Below the pieces are notes generated by a model, which saw only the letters and a list, made by a program, of their open reading frames with translations, searched no databases and was not told the origin of the DNA. The position numbers were made by a program, and so were the translations under genes. Of a stretch of 64,000 nt of DNA, positions 28,014 through 37,815 are shown piece after piece; position 1 is the stretch's first letter, and every line of letters starts with the position of its first letter. Source of the stretch: Hydrogenophilaceae bacterium (GTDB lineage: Bacteria; Pseudomonadota; Alphaproteobacteria; Caulobacterales; Aquidulcibacteraceae); the NCBI GenBank assembly GCA_013389015.1, contig JACAEE010000156.1, positions 58,302-122,301 of the forward strand, written 5' to 3'.

Positions 28014-29813
28014 ATGTCCTTCATTGGCTTTCGCTGGACGCCGGGAGAGCGCGATGGGGCGCGCGCGGCGCGCGCGCTTGCCGAACGCCTAAGCGATGGC
28101 GCCGCGTCTCTCCTCGACTGGCGCGGGCTCGTGCTGTGTCATCATGGAACGGGACCGCTGGAGGTGTTGCCCCATAATATGGGCTTTGTCTTCGGCGAAC
28201 GTTTCGGGCGCGGGCCTGATCCATCGCCGCCATGCGAGGCGTGCATTGATCCCACGCCAACATGGATCGCCGAGCGATGGGGCGCTTATGTCGCCGTCCT
28301 GATCGATCGCGGCTTTGACATAGTTCGCGTGCTTCGCGATCCGAGCGGCGCGCGCGCTTGTTTCATTTCTGAGATAGGGGGTGTTCGCATTTTCTTCTCC
28401 GACGCCGAAGACTTCCTTCGTTTAGCGCCTGATACCCGCGCCGACCTTGGGTTCATTCGCGCGTTCTTGCGCTATCCGCCGCATCTCGGCCGGCGTACGG
28501 GACTTGAAGGAGTTGAGGAACTCGCACCCGGAGAGTGCGCGATCTATCCGCGGCATGGTTGGACGATTGAAGCGGCGTGGACGCCAAGGGAGTTCGCGCG
28601 CGCCAGAAAGCCGCTTGACTGGAGCGAAGGCAAAGAGGCGTTGCACACCGCGGCGGACGCGACCGTGAAGGCGTGGGGCGGACGGCACGGGCGGATCGCG
28701 CTTCGGCTGTCCGGCGGTTTCGATTCATCGGTCATGCTGGGATTGCTACGCCGCAACACCGAAGCGGAGATCACTTGCGTCACGGAATATTGGGAAGGCG
28801 CGCCTGAAGGCGACGAACGCGCTCATGCGCGCGCGGTGGCGGCCGCAAATGGAACAGAGCTCAAGGAACTGCGCTTCGATCCCGCGCGGGTAAATTACGC
28901 GCTTTGCTTGAATGCGCCGCTTACGGCCAAGCCGACGCTAACGTTGCTCAGTCTGGGCAATCGCGATCTCACATCCTTCTACGACGAACTTGGCGTGAGC
29001 CTTGTCACCTCGGGGCAGGGCGGAGATCATCTCTTCCAGCGCAGCCGCACGCCTTGGATCGCAGCTGATGCGCTTTGCGATCGCCTGCATCCCAAGGCGC
29101 TTATGGACATCGCGCTCGACACCGCCCGGCTTACCGGACAACCCGTCTGGGATGTGTTTGCCGCCATGATCGTCGGCGCGGCACGGCTGAAGTCGCCGGT
29201 TCGACCTCACTCCAATGTGATGGGCGCCCTCAAGGCGGCAGGGGACGAGGCTGAGGCGCCGGCCGACCACGCGTGGCTTGCCAAACTGCGATGGGCGTCA
29301 CCTGCGCGCGCGCTCAGAGTTCATCAACTGCTGCAGGCGCTCAGCTATTTTGACGAAGGCGCTCTCCCTGGCGGCGGTCGCACGCACCCGCTGCTGCTTT
29401 CGCAACCGATCGTGGAAACCTGTCTGCGTATCCCGCCCTATGTGATGACGGCAGGCGGCAAGGAACGTGCACTCGCGCGCGCAGCCTTCGCGGATCTCGT
29501 TTCTCTCGATGTAGCGCGCCGTGTCACCAAGGGCGAGACCACGCGCTATTTTGCGGCCGTCCTTGCGGCCAACGAAACTTGGATTCGCGACCTCCTGTGC
29601 GGAGGGAGGCTCGTTGAATATGGCGTCGTCGATTCCGATGCGCTTAGGCGCGCTCTCGCTGGCGGTTGGTTGCAGGACGGCATGGCGGCGGATGGTCTCT
29701 ATGCACTCATCGCCGCTGAATGTTGGCTTAGGAACTTGGAGGCAGCGCGTGAACGCGCCGCCTCAGCGTTAGCGGCGGCCAGCGCGATCGCGCAAAGCAC
29801 GCCAACGGGCTAA
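28014..29813 (+). CDS. lasso cyclase C (asparagine synthetase-like)
   Basis: PP-loop RLSGGFDSSVMLGLL, SGQGGDHLFQR; 3 nt after B stop. Confidence 0.92.
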   Translation: MSFIGFRWTPGERDGARAARALAERLSDGAASLLDWRGLVLCHHGTGPLEVLPHNMGFVFGERFGRGPDPSPPCEACIDPTPTWIAERWGAYVAVLIDRGFDIVRVLRDPSGARACFISEIGGVRIFFSDAEDFLRLAPDTRADLGFIRAFLRYPPHLGRRTGLEGVEELAPGECAIYPRHGWTIEAAWTPREFARARKPLDWSEGKEALHTAADATVKAWGGRHGRIALRLSGGFDSSVMLGLLRRNTEAEITCVTEYWEGAPEGDERAHARAVAAANGTELKELRFDPARVNYALCLNAPLTAKPTLTLLSLGNRDLTSFYDELGVSLVTSGQGGDHLFQRSRTPWIAADALCDRLHPKALMDIALDTARLTGQPVWDVFAAMIVGAARLKSPVRPHSNVMGALKAAGDEAEAPADHAWLAKLRWASPARALRVHQLLQALSYFDEGALPGGGRTHPLLLSQPIVETCLRIPPYVMTAGGKERALARAAFADLVSLDVARRVTKGETTRYFAAVLAANETWIRDLLCGGRLVEYGVVDSDALRRALAGGWLQDGMAADGLYALIAAECWLRNLEAARERAASALAAASAIAQSTPTG

Positions 29814-31799
29814 CCGGCCAGGTTCATCTGGGTCTGCTCTTTCGATGCCGCGCAGCCAAAAGTCCAGCCAGTCCATGGCGCGCGTCTGCGCCGCCAAGAG
29901 CTGACTCGGACGCCATTTGATGTGATAGGCGCCGGGATAGACGTAAGTCTCGACGGGGCGACCCAGTTCTTCCAGCCGCGTCGCCAATGGAAATCCCATG
30001 ATGGCTTCGCTCTCAGCCAGGTTCATAAGGAGGGGCGCGCGAATCCGCTCCGCATGGAGCACTGTCGCGTTGCGCGCCCACCAGGCCGCCCACGGATCGT
30101 CGCCATCGGCGTTGGGGCCGCGCATGCCTTCGCTCAGAAGGCTTTGCCGGAAAGCGCGCGAGCCAAGCGTCCATGCCGTGGTATCGGTGGGTTGCGTGCT
30201 GGCGACGGCCACGGCGAACAGGTCGGAATTGGTGATCGCCCAATAGAGTGTCTCGGCGCCGTCGCTTAGCCCCGTAATGCCGATGCGGCGCGGATCGCTG
30301 AGGCCGCGCCGGTCAAGCTCAGCGAGCATGGCTTCAAGCGCGGACTGCTTCATCAGATTCTCGGAATTATCTAACGCCGTTCGCTGATCGAGCTCCGCTT
30401 GCGGAAGCGATGCCTCGGCGCCGCGCCATTCGGGACGATCGACACTCAGCACGAAGTAACCGCGGCCGGCCAGCGGCAAAATCGGATACTCGCCGCCGAC
30501 GCCGCCGCGCAAAAAGCCGCGCGAGCGGTACTGCACCACAATAACGGGATAACGACGTCCGGCTCGATAGTTTGCGGGGAAGACGAGATGGGCGAAAGAG
30601 GCGTTGCCGTAAGTGTCGTGGACTTCAAGAGTCTCAATGCGTGGTTGGTCGAACGCCCGCCAATCGGGATTCGGATCGTAAAGTTCATCGAGGTCGCCCG
30701 TATCAACGTCGATGGAGACAATGCGGCGCGGCTGGATGGGACTTTCCTGCAGGCAGACCAGCCGGGCGGCCGCGCGCCCGCAGCCAAACAATTCTTCGTC
30801 CGCTCGTCGGATGCGGCGTACCGTGTTCGCCCGCCAGTCCCATGCATAAAGCGCGGTCAGACCGCGCCCGTGTCCTTCCATCCGGCGAAACACGATTCGA
30901 TCGGCGAAAATCCACGCGCCGAGCATGCGTCCGCTGCAGGCGGGATCCGCGCACATCACGATATCGTGGTCCCTGGCGGCGGCGTAGTAGAGGCCGAGCG
31001 CGGGGGTCGAGGCTTGATCGCCGGCGATGCGCGGCGAGATCCAGGCAAATGCGTCGCCAGTTCGATCATGCGCGATAGCATTGGGCGGCGCTGGATGGGG
31101 TGGACGGACGTTGAGTTGCTCGCTCTCCTCGGGCGATGCCGCCCGCGCTGCGCGCGTTGCTGCGTTGACGACAAGTTGCACGTGCGCCGCATCGACAGTC
31201 GCGCGCGGTGTGAGGCTCGCGTAAGGCGCGAAGAAGTCGTCGGGGTGGAAGCCATAAGTCGCCGCACGTGAATAGGCAGCGCTTAAGGCGTCGCGTGATG
31301 CAGCTGTTTCCACAGCGAGATGGGTGTCGTCGAGCCATACAAAGCGAAGGACTTCACCAGGCCCGTCGACGAGCAACTGAGCGGCCGCGCCGTCCGGCGA
31401 GGCGCGCCAGAGTTCGGCGCGCCCATCACGTTCAGCGATGTAAGCAAGATAGCGCCCACCGGGCGCCCAAACCGGCGCCCGGTCCGCCGCGGCGCCGGTC
31501 GGGCCATACGGGGTATCGCGCAAGATGATATCGCCTGCGTCGGCGATTTCGCGTGGCGAACCGCCCGTGGTCGGCATGACGAGAAGCCGATGGCGATAGT
31601 CATTCTCCGGCACGCGCGTTTCGCGGGCGAAAACGGCCAGTGTTTGGCCATCGGGCGAGATCGACAGGCCGCCGCGATAGTCGCCCAGTTCGATGAGCGC
31701 GAGGAGGTCTTCCGCAGTTGGGGGGCGCGCCGCGGCTTGGCCTGAAAAGAGGAGGGTGATCCCCACCAGTGCAGCGGCGCGCGTGAAGCGCGTTACCAA
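29769..31799 (-). CDS. S9 prolyl-oligopeptidase-family lasso peptide isopeptidase (AtxE-like)
   Basis: Signal peptide; IGITGLSDGAETLYWAITNSDLFAVAVAS (GxSxG), C-terminal YPGAYHIKWRPSQLLAAQTRAMDWLDFWL; location beside lasso B/C and TBDT. Confidence 0.88.
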   Translation of the reverse strand: MVTRFTRAAALVGITLLFSGQAAARPPTAEDLLALIELGDYRGGLSISPDGQTLAVFARETRVPENDYRHRLLVMPTTGGSPREIADAGDIILRDTPYGPTGAAADRAPVWAPGGRYLAYIAERDGRAELWRASPDGAAAQLLVDGPGEVLRFVWLDDTHLAVETAASRDALSAAYSRAATYGFHPDDFFAPYASLTPRATVDAAHVQLVVNAATRAARAASPEESEQLNVRPPHPAPPNAIAHDRTGDAFAWISPRIAGDQASTPALGLYYAAARDHDIVMCADPACSGRMLGAWIFADRIVFRRMEGHGRGLTALYAWDWRANTVRRIRRADEELFGCGRAAARLVCLQESPIQPRRIVSIDVDTGDLDELYDPNPDWRAFDQPRIETLEVHDTYGNASFAHLVFPANYRAGRRYPVIVVQYRSRGFLRGGVGGEYPILPLAGRGYFVLSVDRPEWRGAEASLPQAELDQRTALDNSENLMKQSALEAMLAELDRRGLSDPRRIGITGLSDGAETLYWAITNSDLFAVAVASTQPTDTTAWTLGSRAFRQSLLSEGMRGPNADGDDPWAAWWARNATVLHAERIRAPLLMNLAESEAIMGFPLATRLEELGRPVETYVYPGAYHIKWRPSQLLAAQTRAMDWLDFWLRGIERADPDEPGRLARWRALRDRAGRR

Positions 31800-34768
31800 C
31801 GCTGCCTCACTTCGACCATGACCACGCGTCCCACCGGCGAGGCGTTCAGCGTGTCGAAACCCATGCCAATCGGATTGTTGGCGAATGGAGGATCCTCGTC
31901 AGTGAGATTGCGGACGTCGAGCGTAATCTCTGTCCCCGCGCCGTCATCGCCGACCTGGAAGTGGCGTGAGATCCGCGCGTCGAACGTCGTCCACGATGAG
32001 ATGTCACGAGCCGGCGTGCTGAACGAGTCGCGGTAGTCGTCCGTGTATTGCATCGACAGCGCGCCACGCCACGCGCCGGTGTCGAGCGCGACGCCCGCAC
32101 GGGCGCGCCAATCCACCGGGTTGAGCATGGTATCGAGCACGTCGGCGCTCGCGAGCGACGGATTGTTCTGTCGCGAGAACTGCAGCAGGCCGCTTGCCGT
32201 GGCGAACACCGAAAGTTCGCCGAAGCCCGTGTCGAAGGCATAGGACGCGGAGAGGTCGACGCCGAGGACGCGCAGCGAGGCGAGGTTGGTTAGCCGCTCG
32301 TCCCAGATGACTTCAATCCCATCCGGCGGAATGACGCCGGATACATCGTCCGTCAGTCCTAGATAGAAGGCGATCTGATCGGGCGTTGGGTTGCGAATGA
32401 AATAGCCTTCGTATTGTTCGGGGTTCTGGAAGGCGTCGAGAATAAAGCCGGGGATTGCGATGCGGTTCGAGAAGGTAATGTCGAAATACGTGGCCGAGAG
32501 TCGGAATCCATCGAGCCAAGACGGCGCAAGTTCAAAGCCCGCAGTCCAAGTCTCGGCTTCTTCTGGTTCAAGCTCACGATTGGCGCCGAGAATTTGCAGG
32601 AGGCCGGTGGATCCGTTGGTGGCGTCAGGATCCAGGAATCCCGGAAGCGAACCGATAGTGGCTCCCGTGCCGCCCAGCATCTGGGCAAACTGCGGTGCTT
32701 TGAAAGACTCACCCCAAGTCGCTCGCAAAGTGAGATCCGTAAACGGTGTCCATTGCAGGCCGATCTTCGGCGTCGTTGCGTCGCCGAAGTCAGATGAGTC
32801 CTCGCGGCGTACGGAGAGCGACAAGGACACGCTGTCGAACACTGGCAAAAACGCCTCGGCATAAATCGCGTCGGTGGTGCGCTCGCCAGGCTCTTGGGTG
32901 AACGGATTGGTGATTAGGCCCGAACCAGAGGTCTCGGTTCGGTCGATGCTGAAGGTTTCGTCGCGTCGTTCGATACCCAGCGCGACACGCGCGCGACCGC
33001 CGGGCAAGTCGAACACACCGCCATCAGCGCGCAGTGCGTAACCCGTCAGCTCTGAATCGGTCTCGATGTGCTGGCGCATTGTGAGTGCCGTCAGCGCCGC
33101 GGCGGGCGTATCGCCGCCGTCGCCAAACGGGTTGAACGCTATTGAAGGATCGGAACTGGCAAGCGCTGCGCCGATCGCCCCAGAATCGGCGATGTTGGTG
33201 TTGTCCACCTCGTCGGCGTGAAAGCCGTAAGAGATGCTCGCCTCGACGCGCCAATCCCAGCGCAGCGCGAATTCCAGACCTGCCGCCGTGGCGATGGTGT
33301 CGGACTGTGTATCCGTCATCAGCGGACCGAGATCGTCGCCGAAGAAATAGGCGACGTAGATGTCGCCATCTCCGGCAAACAAGCCGTTCTGTTGACGATA
33401 GTAGTTCGTCTCGGGAACGGCGACGACACCGCCGAGCTGCGCCTTCTCGGCGTGAGCCTCGCGTTGTGACGCCAACACATCGACGAAGAGGCGGACGTTC
33501 GTATTGAAATCGTAGCTGAGCGAGCCAAACAGCGAATGGCTCTGCTGCTCCGGCAACAAGAAGGAGCCTTCATTGCCGTTTTGCAGATTGAGCACGCCGT
33601 TGAGCAGATCGCCTTCGCTCAGCGTAAGGCCGTCCTGACCGTCCGGAATTGCCAGTGTGACGGGCGCGCCGCCCACCAGAATGATGTTGCCGGGTGAAGC
33701 CGTGAAGCGGGAAAAGTTCGTGCCGCCGAACGGCGCGAGATCTGTGTTTGCGGCGTAATCGCGGTCTGAAGCAGAGAGCGCGTCGCGCTGGCGATACTCA
33801 TAACCGGCGATCAACGAGCCGCCCGACCAGTCCGCGCCCAGAACATGAGAAAAGCCGGTCTCATTCATGCCGTCGGCGACGCTGAAGCGAGCGCTCGTTT
33901 CGGGATGGTCGAGCGTGCGCCGAAGCAGGACGTTCACCACGCCGCCCACCGCGTCGCTGCCATACGTGGCCGATGCGCCGTCAGCGAGCACCTCGACGCG
34001 CTCAATCGCGGCCAAAGGGATGGCGGAGATATCGACGAAGTTGCCGAGGCCCGCTGGCGCGAGGCGGCGCCCGTTTAGCAGAGTAAGAGTTGCGTCGGAG
34101 CCCAAGCCGCGAAGATCGACGGTCGAACCCAAGGCGATGTTGTTGCCGGGCGCTGTTGAGTTGAGCTGCGTGAGTTCACCTTGGCTGCCTGGGAAAACCT
34201 GCGGGAGCGTTTGCAGCAGGTCTTGAATGGTCGTGCGACCGCTCTCTTCAATGTCGCCGCGATCAAGTGTGAGCAGGTTGGCGCCCGCAGGCACGGCCCC
34301 GCGAATGCGCGTGCCGGTGACGACGATCTCTTCTTCGCTTTCGCTGACCGCGGCGCTAGATGTCTGCGTGGTTTCAGCGCCGCTCGCGGCGCCCTCGCGC
34401 TGGGGGCGGGAAGATTGCTCCTGTGCGAGCACCAGATTGCCGCCGTTGATGCGGCCATTGTAGCCCGAGTGCGCGAGCAGGAGATCGAGCGCCTGCTGGC
34501 GCGTGTACGACCCGCGCAGGGCAGGGGAGGAGAGGCCGCGCAGGTCGTCTGAGAAGTAGAGCGCGTTCACGCGCGCCTGCCGCGCGTATTCGCTCAAGGC
34601 GCTGCTGAGAGGCTGGGCGGCGATGTCGAACTCAATGCGCTCATCACTGATTTGCTGCAGGTCTTGCGCATGCGCCGGTTCGGCGGCGACGGCGCCCATC
34701 GCGCTGAGAATAAGAGCGGTCGCCAGCTTTCGCCGGCGGTCATGCCGTTTCGTCGTCTTGCCCTTCAT
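31793..34768 (-). CDS. TonB-dependent receptor with N-terminal STN (secretin/TonB signalling) domain
   Basis: FDIAAQPLSSALSEYARQARVNALYFSDDLRGL (STN), EEEIVVTGTRIRG (TonB box/plug), C-terminal beta-barrel; overlaps isopeptidase start. Confidence 0.93.
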   Translation of the reverse strand: MKGKTTKRHDRRRKLATALILSAMGAVAAEPAHAQDLQQISDERIEFDIAAQPLSSALSEYARQARVNALYFSDDLRGLSSPALRGSYTRQQALDLLLAHSGYNGRINGGNLVLAQEQSSRPQREGAASGAETTQTSSAAVSESEEEIVVTGTRIRGAVPAGANLLTLDRGDIEESGRTTIQDLLQTLPQVFPGSQGELTQLNSTAPGNNIALGSTVDLRGLGSDATLTLLNGRRLAPAGLGNFVDISAIPLAAIERVEVLADGASATYGSDAVGGVVNVLLRRTLDHPETSARFSVADGMNETGFSHVLGADWSGGSLIAGYEYRQRDALSASDRDYAANTDLAPFGGTNFSRFTASPGNIILVGGAPVTLAIPDGQDGLTLSEGDLLNGVLNLQNGNEGSFLLPEQQSHSLFGSLSYDFNTNVRLFVDVLASQREAHAEKAQLGGVVAVPETNYYRQQNGLFAGDGDIYVAYFFGDDLGPLMTDTQSDTIATAAGLEFALRWDWRVEASISYGFHADEVDNTNIADSGAIGAALASSDPSIAFNPFGDGGDTPAAALTALTMRQHIETDSELTGYALRADGGVFDLPGGRARVALGIERRDETFSIDRTETSGSGLITNPFTQEPGERTTDAIYAEAFLPVFDSVSLSLSVRREDSSDFGDATTPKIGLQWTPFTDLTLRATWGESFKAPQFAQMLGGTGATIGSLPGFLDPDATNGSTGLLQILGANRELEPEEAETWTAGFELAPSWLDGFRLSATYFDITFSNRIAIPGFILDAFQNPEQYEGYFIRNPTPDQIAFYLGLTDDVSGVIPPDGIEVIWDERLTNLASLRVLGVDLSASYAFDTGFGELSVFATASGLLQFSRQNNPSLASADVLDTMLNPVDWRARAGVALDTGAWRGALSMQYTDDYRDSFSTPARDISSWTTFDARISRHFQVGDDGAGTEITLDVRNLTDEDPPFANNPIGMGFDTLNASPVGRVVMVEVRQRW

Positions 34769-34945
34769 GTTTCCCCCTTCCGCGCTTGAGCGCGTGTTGT
34801 CGGGAGAAAGACACTTCAGTCCAAAAAGTGCGCCACGCATGCGCGAACAATGTTTGCGGAAGAGGCGCTAGCCTGCGGACCTGCGCTCTCCGATGATCGC
34901 AACCCTCACTGGCCTACAGAAGGCTAAGCCCCTAAGTTTTTCCGC

Positions 34946-35644
34946 ATGTGCAATCGATACGCCGCCGACATCCGCAAAGCCGGGAGGGAAAGAGCTTATT
35001 GGGGCTTCGACGAATGGAGCGAGACCCGCATCAATCCTGTGCTCGGCAATGCCGTTCTCGAGGTCTTTCCCAAGAGCCAGGCGCCGATCATTCGGAGCCG
35101 ATGGATCGACGGCAAGCGGACGGATCAACTTGAGTGGCAAACCATGCGTTGGGGTTTGCCGGGCCCGCCGCAATTCGGGGCCATGCCGGTCACCAACATC
35201 CGCAATTTGAAGAGCCCGCATTGGCGCAGCGTCTTGGGCGTGGCGCATCGATGCCTTGTGCCGTTCACGGCGTTCAGTGAGTACGAAGATGCGTCGCCGA
35301 AAGGAAAGAAGCAGATTCGGTGGTTTGCACCGCCGGAGCGGGGCGTTGCGTACTTCGCCGGGCTCTACAGAACCTGGTGCGGCGATTACGGCTCCAAGAA
35401 GGAGCCGAATGAAGGCGACCACGTGCTGTTCGCGTTCTTGACCACCGAGGCGAACGAGCTTGTTCGGCCCGTGCACGCCAAGGCGATGCCGGTTGTGCTA
35501 ACCGACCAGGCCGGCTGCGAGGAATGGCTGAACGCGACGCCCGAGGAGACCGAAGCGATCCAAGCACGCGTGCTGCCGGCGCACGCACTTGAAATCGTCG
35601 GCGACGATGAAGCGGCGCAATATGTTGGCGGCTACATCAAGTAG
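34946..35644 (+). CDS. SRAP/YedK-family (SOS response-associated peptidase) protein
   Basis: MCNRYA (catalytic Cys2), HRCLVPFTAFSEY, FAFLTTEANELVRPVHAKAMPVVL. Confidence 0.9.
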   Translation: MCNRYAADIRKAGRERAYWGFDEWSETRINPVLGNAVLEVFPKSQAPIIRSRWIDGKRTDQLEWQTMRWGLPGPPQFGAMPVTNIRNLKSPHWRSVLGVAHRCLVPFTAFSEYEDASPKGKKQIRWFAPPERGVAYFAGLYRTWCGDYGSKKEPNEGDHVLFAFLTTEANELVRPVHAKAMPVVLTDQAGCEEWLNATPEETEAIQARVLPAHALEIVGDDEAAQYVGGYIK

Positions 35645-35729
35645 CGCTCGCGAAGTCCCTTGCCGCATTTTGCGGCAAGCTCCCCAGCGGCGGCCGTTTC
35701 GGATATGATCCGAGGAGGAGGCGATTCCG

Positions 35730-37310
35730 CTGCCGCTGACGATTTTCATAAGTAGCGTTCAAGACGAGTTCGTTGAGGAACGGCGGGCGATCAAGGCCTA
35801 TATCGAGGGCGACGCGTTGTTCCGGCGCCAATTCGAAGTATTCCTGTTCGAGGACGAGCCGGCGCAGGACCGGGGCGCGCCAGACATCTATCTCGCCAAG
35901 GCCGGCGATTGCGATGTCTATGTCGCCTTGCTGGGCATCGCATATGGATTCGAGGATGACGAAGGGGTCTCGCCGACCGAGCGGGAGTTCGATCGCGCTG
36001 TTGCGCGCCGGCGCCACCGGCTCGCTTTCGTCAAAAACATTTCCGATCACTACCGGCATCCGAAGATGGTGCAGTTCATCCGCAAGGTCGAAGGTCAGGT
36101 CACCCGGCGCCGGTTTGTCGGCGCCGCCGATCTGACGGCGGAACTCTATCGCAGCCTGATCAAGATCCTTGAAGATGAAGGCGTGCTGGCGGCGCGCCCG
36201 TTCGATGCTTCGCAAAATCAATTGTCGTTCGACCTCATCGACGCGGACCGCGTGGAAGAGTTCGCAAAACTCGCAGCCAGCAAGCGGCAGTTGCGGTTGA
36301 AGAAGACCGGCGGCGCCAAGGAAACGTTGGCGCAACTCGATCTCTTCGATGAGAACGCGCTGACTAATGCCGCAGTGCTGCTATTTTCGGACGCCTCGAA
36401 GCGTGTCGCCAGGGGAGCCGAGGTGAATTGCCAACACTATGCGGGGACGGAGGCGTTGCGGCCTTCCTTGTCGCACAAAGTGTTCGGCGGCTCGGTGTTC
36501 GACCAGGCCGACGCGGCCGTCGCGTTCGTGATGGACCGCCTGGCGCTCTCGGTCGGCGTGCGGGACGCTGGCCCGCAAGTGGACACAAGTGCGGAGATCC
36601 CGCATGCCGCAGTGGCGGAAGCCATCATCAATGCGGTGGCGCACCGCAATTATCGCTCGGCGTCGGCGGTGCAGGTGACGGTTTTCGCCGATCGGGTCGA
36701 GGTCTCCAATCCCGGCGAGCTGCCGCGTGGATTGACGCCTGAGCAATTGAGGGGACCGCATTCGTCCATTCCCCAAAACCCGCTGCTCGCTGAGGCGCTC
36801 TTTCTGTCGGGCTATATCGAGAAGTCCGGCACCGGCACGACGGAGATGATCCGCCAGTGCAAGGCCGCGGGTCTGCCGGAGCCGACATTCGAGCAACGCG
36901 GCGATCAGTGGACGGTGACGCTCTGGCGCGATTGGCTGACGGACGCCTATATCGCCAGCGCTTCGCTGAACGCGCGTCAGATCGCGGCGCTCGCGGCCGT
37001 CAAAGCGAAAGGCGCCATCGACAACACCGCCTACCAGGATTTGACCGGCGCTTCGAAGCGCACCGCGACGCGCGATCTGGGCGAGCTCGTCGAGAAAGGC
37101 ATCTTGGTGCGCACCGGCGGCGACATGGGGCGTGGCGCCGGTTATCAAAAAGCCAAGGCGCGCCCTGACCCTGCCGAGCGGCGAGCGGCGACGCCGAAGC
37201 GGCCCGCGGCGAAAAGGGGTCAAAAAGGGGCCAAAGGGGCCAAGACCGCCGCAAAAACAAGGGGCCATAAAGGGGCCACGACGGCGAAGAAGGCGAAAAA
37301 GCCCAAGTAA
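35730..37310 (+). CDS. DUF4062 N-terminus + AlbA_2/HATPase-like ATP-binding protein with Lys/Ala-rich tail; non-ATG start
   Basis: Frame extends upstream of the track's TTG start to encode LPLTIFISSVQDEFVEERRAIKAYI; later EIPHAAVAEAIINAVAHRNYRSASAVQVTVFADRVEVSNPGELP. Confidence 0.75.
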   Translation: MPLTIFISSVQDEFVEERRAIKAYIEGDALFRRQFEVFLFEDEPAQDRGAPDIYLAKAGDCDVYVALLGIAYGFEDDEGVSPTEREFDRAVARRRHRLAFVKNISDHYRHPKMVQFIRKVEGQVTRRRFVGAADLTAELYRSLIKILEDEGVLAARPFDASQNQLSFDLIDADRVEEFAKLAASKRQLRLKKTGGAKETLAQLDLFDENALTNAAVLLFSDASKRVARGAEVNCQHYAGTEALRPSLSHKVFGGSVFDQADAAVAFVMDRLALSVGVRDAGPQVDTSAEIPHAAVAEAIINAVAHRNYRSASAVQVTVFADRVEVSNPGELPRGLTPEQLRGPHSSIPQNPLLAEALFLSGYIEKSGTGTTEMIRQCKAAGLPEPTFEQRGDQWTVTLWRDWLTDAYIASASLNARQIAALAAVKAKGAIDNTAYQDLTGASKRTATRDLGELVEKGILVRTGGDMGRGAGYQKAKARPDPAERRAATPKRPAAKRGQKGAKGAKTAAKTRGHKGATTAKKAKKPK

Positions 37311-37377
37311 ACCGCCGGTTTTGTGTGACCCCTTTTTCGCTGGCGGTTCCGCCGAGAGGCTGAGCAGGATCAAAGCG

Positions 37378-37758
37378 TCATCGCCCCGCCGCTGTGATCA
37401 GCCAGCCCCCGGCGAGTATTGCAGCAGCGAGCCAGATCGCGACGATGACAGCGGCCGCTACTCTGCTTACGGGGCGTTCCGAGATTGCCTCCGCCCGCGC
37501 ACGGCAGTCAGCCATCACTGCGTTTGGAATGAGTCGAATGACCATCCAAAGCCCGAGCGGCGCCAGCACCACATCATCCAGATAACCAACAATTGGGATG
37601 AAATCGGGAATGAGGTCGATGGGCGACAGCGCGTAAGCCACAACGACGAGCCCAACCGTCTTTGCGTACCAAGGCGTGCGGGCGTCGCGAACGGCCAGAT
37701 AGGTGGCCAGCGTATCTCGCTTGATCGCCCGCGCCCATTGTCTAACGCCGGACCACAT
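37378..37758 (-). CDS. YkvA/DUF1232 family membrane protein
   Basis: AVRDARTPWYAKTVGLVVVAYALSPIDLIPDFIPIVGYLDDVVL. Confidence 0.88.
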   Translation of the reverse strand: MWSGVRQWARAIKRDTLATYLAVRDARTPWYAKTVGLVVVAYALSPIDLIPDFIPIVGYLDDVVLAPLGLWMVIRLIPNAVMADCRARAEAISERPVSRVAAAVIVAIWLAAAILAGGWLITAAGR

Positions 37759-37815
37759 GCTCCGGGTTTAGCGCCCGGTGGCGATAGGCGCCAAAACTAC
37801 AAGCGCAGGGGCTTG

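Noticed and set aside
30399-31271. 290-aa + ORF
   Set aside because: Antisense of the isopeptidase gene
36381-37373. 330-aa minus ORF
   Set aside because: Antisense of the DUF4062/ATPase gene, Arg-rich composition
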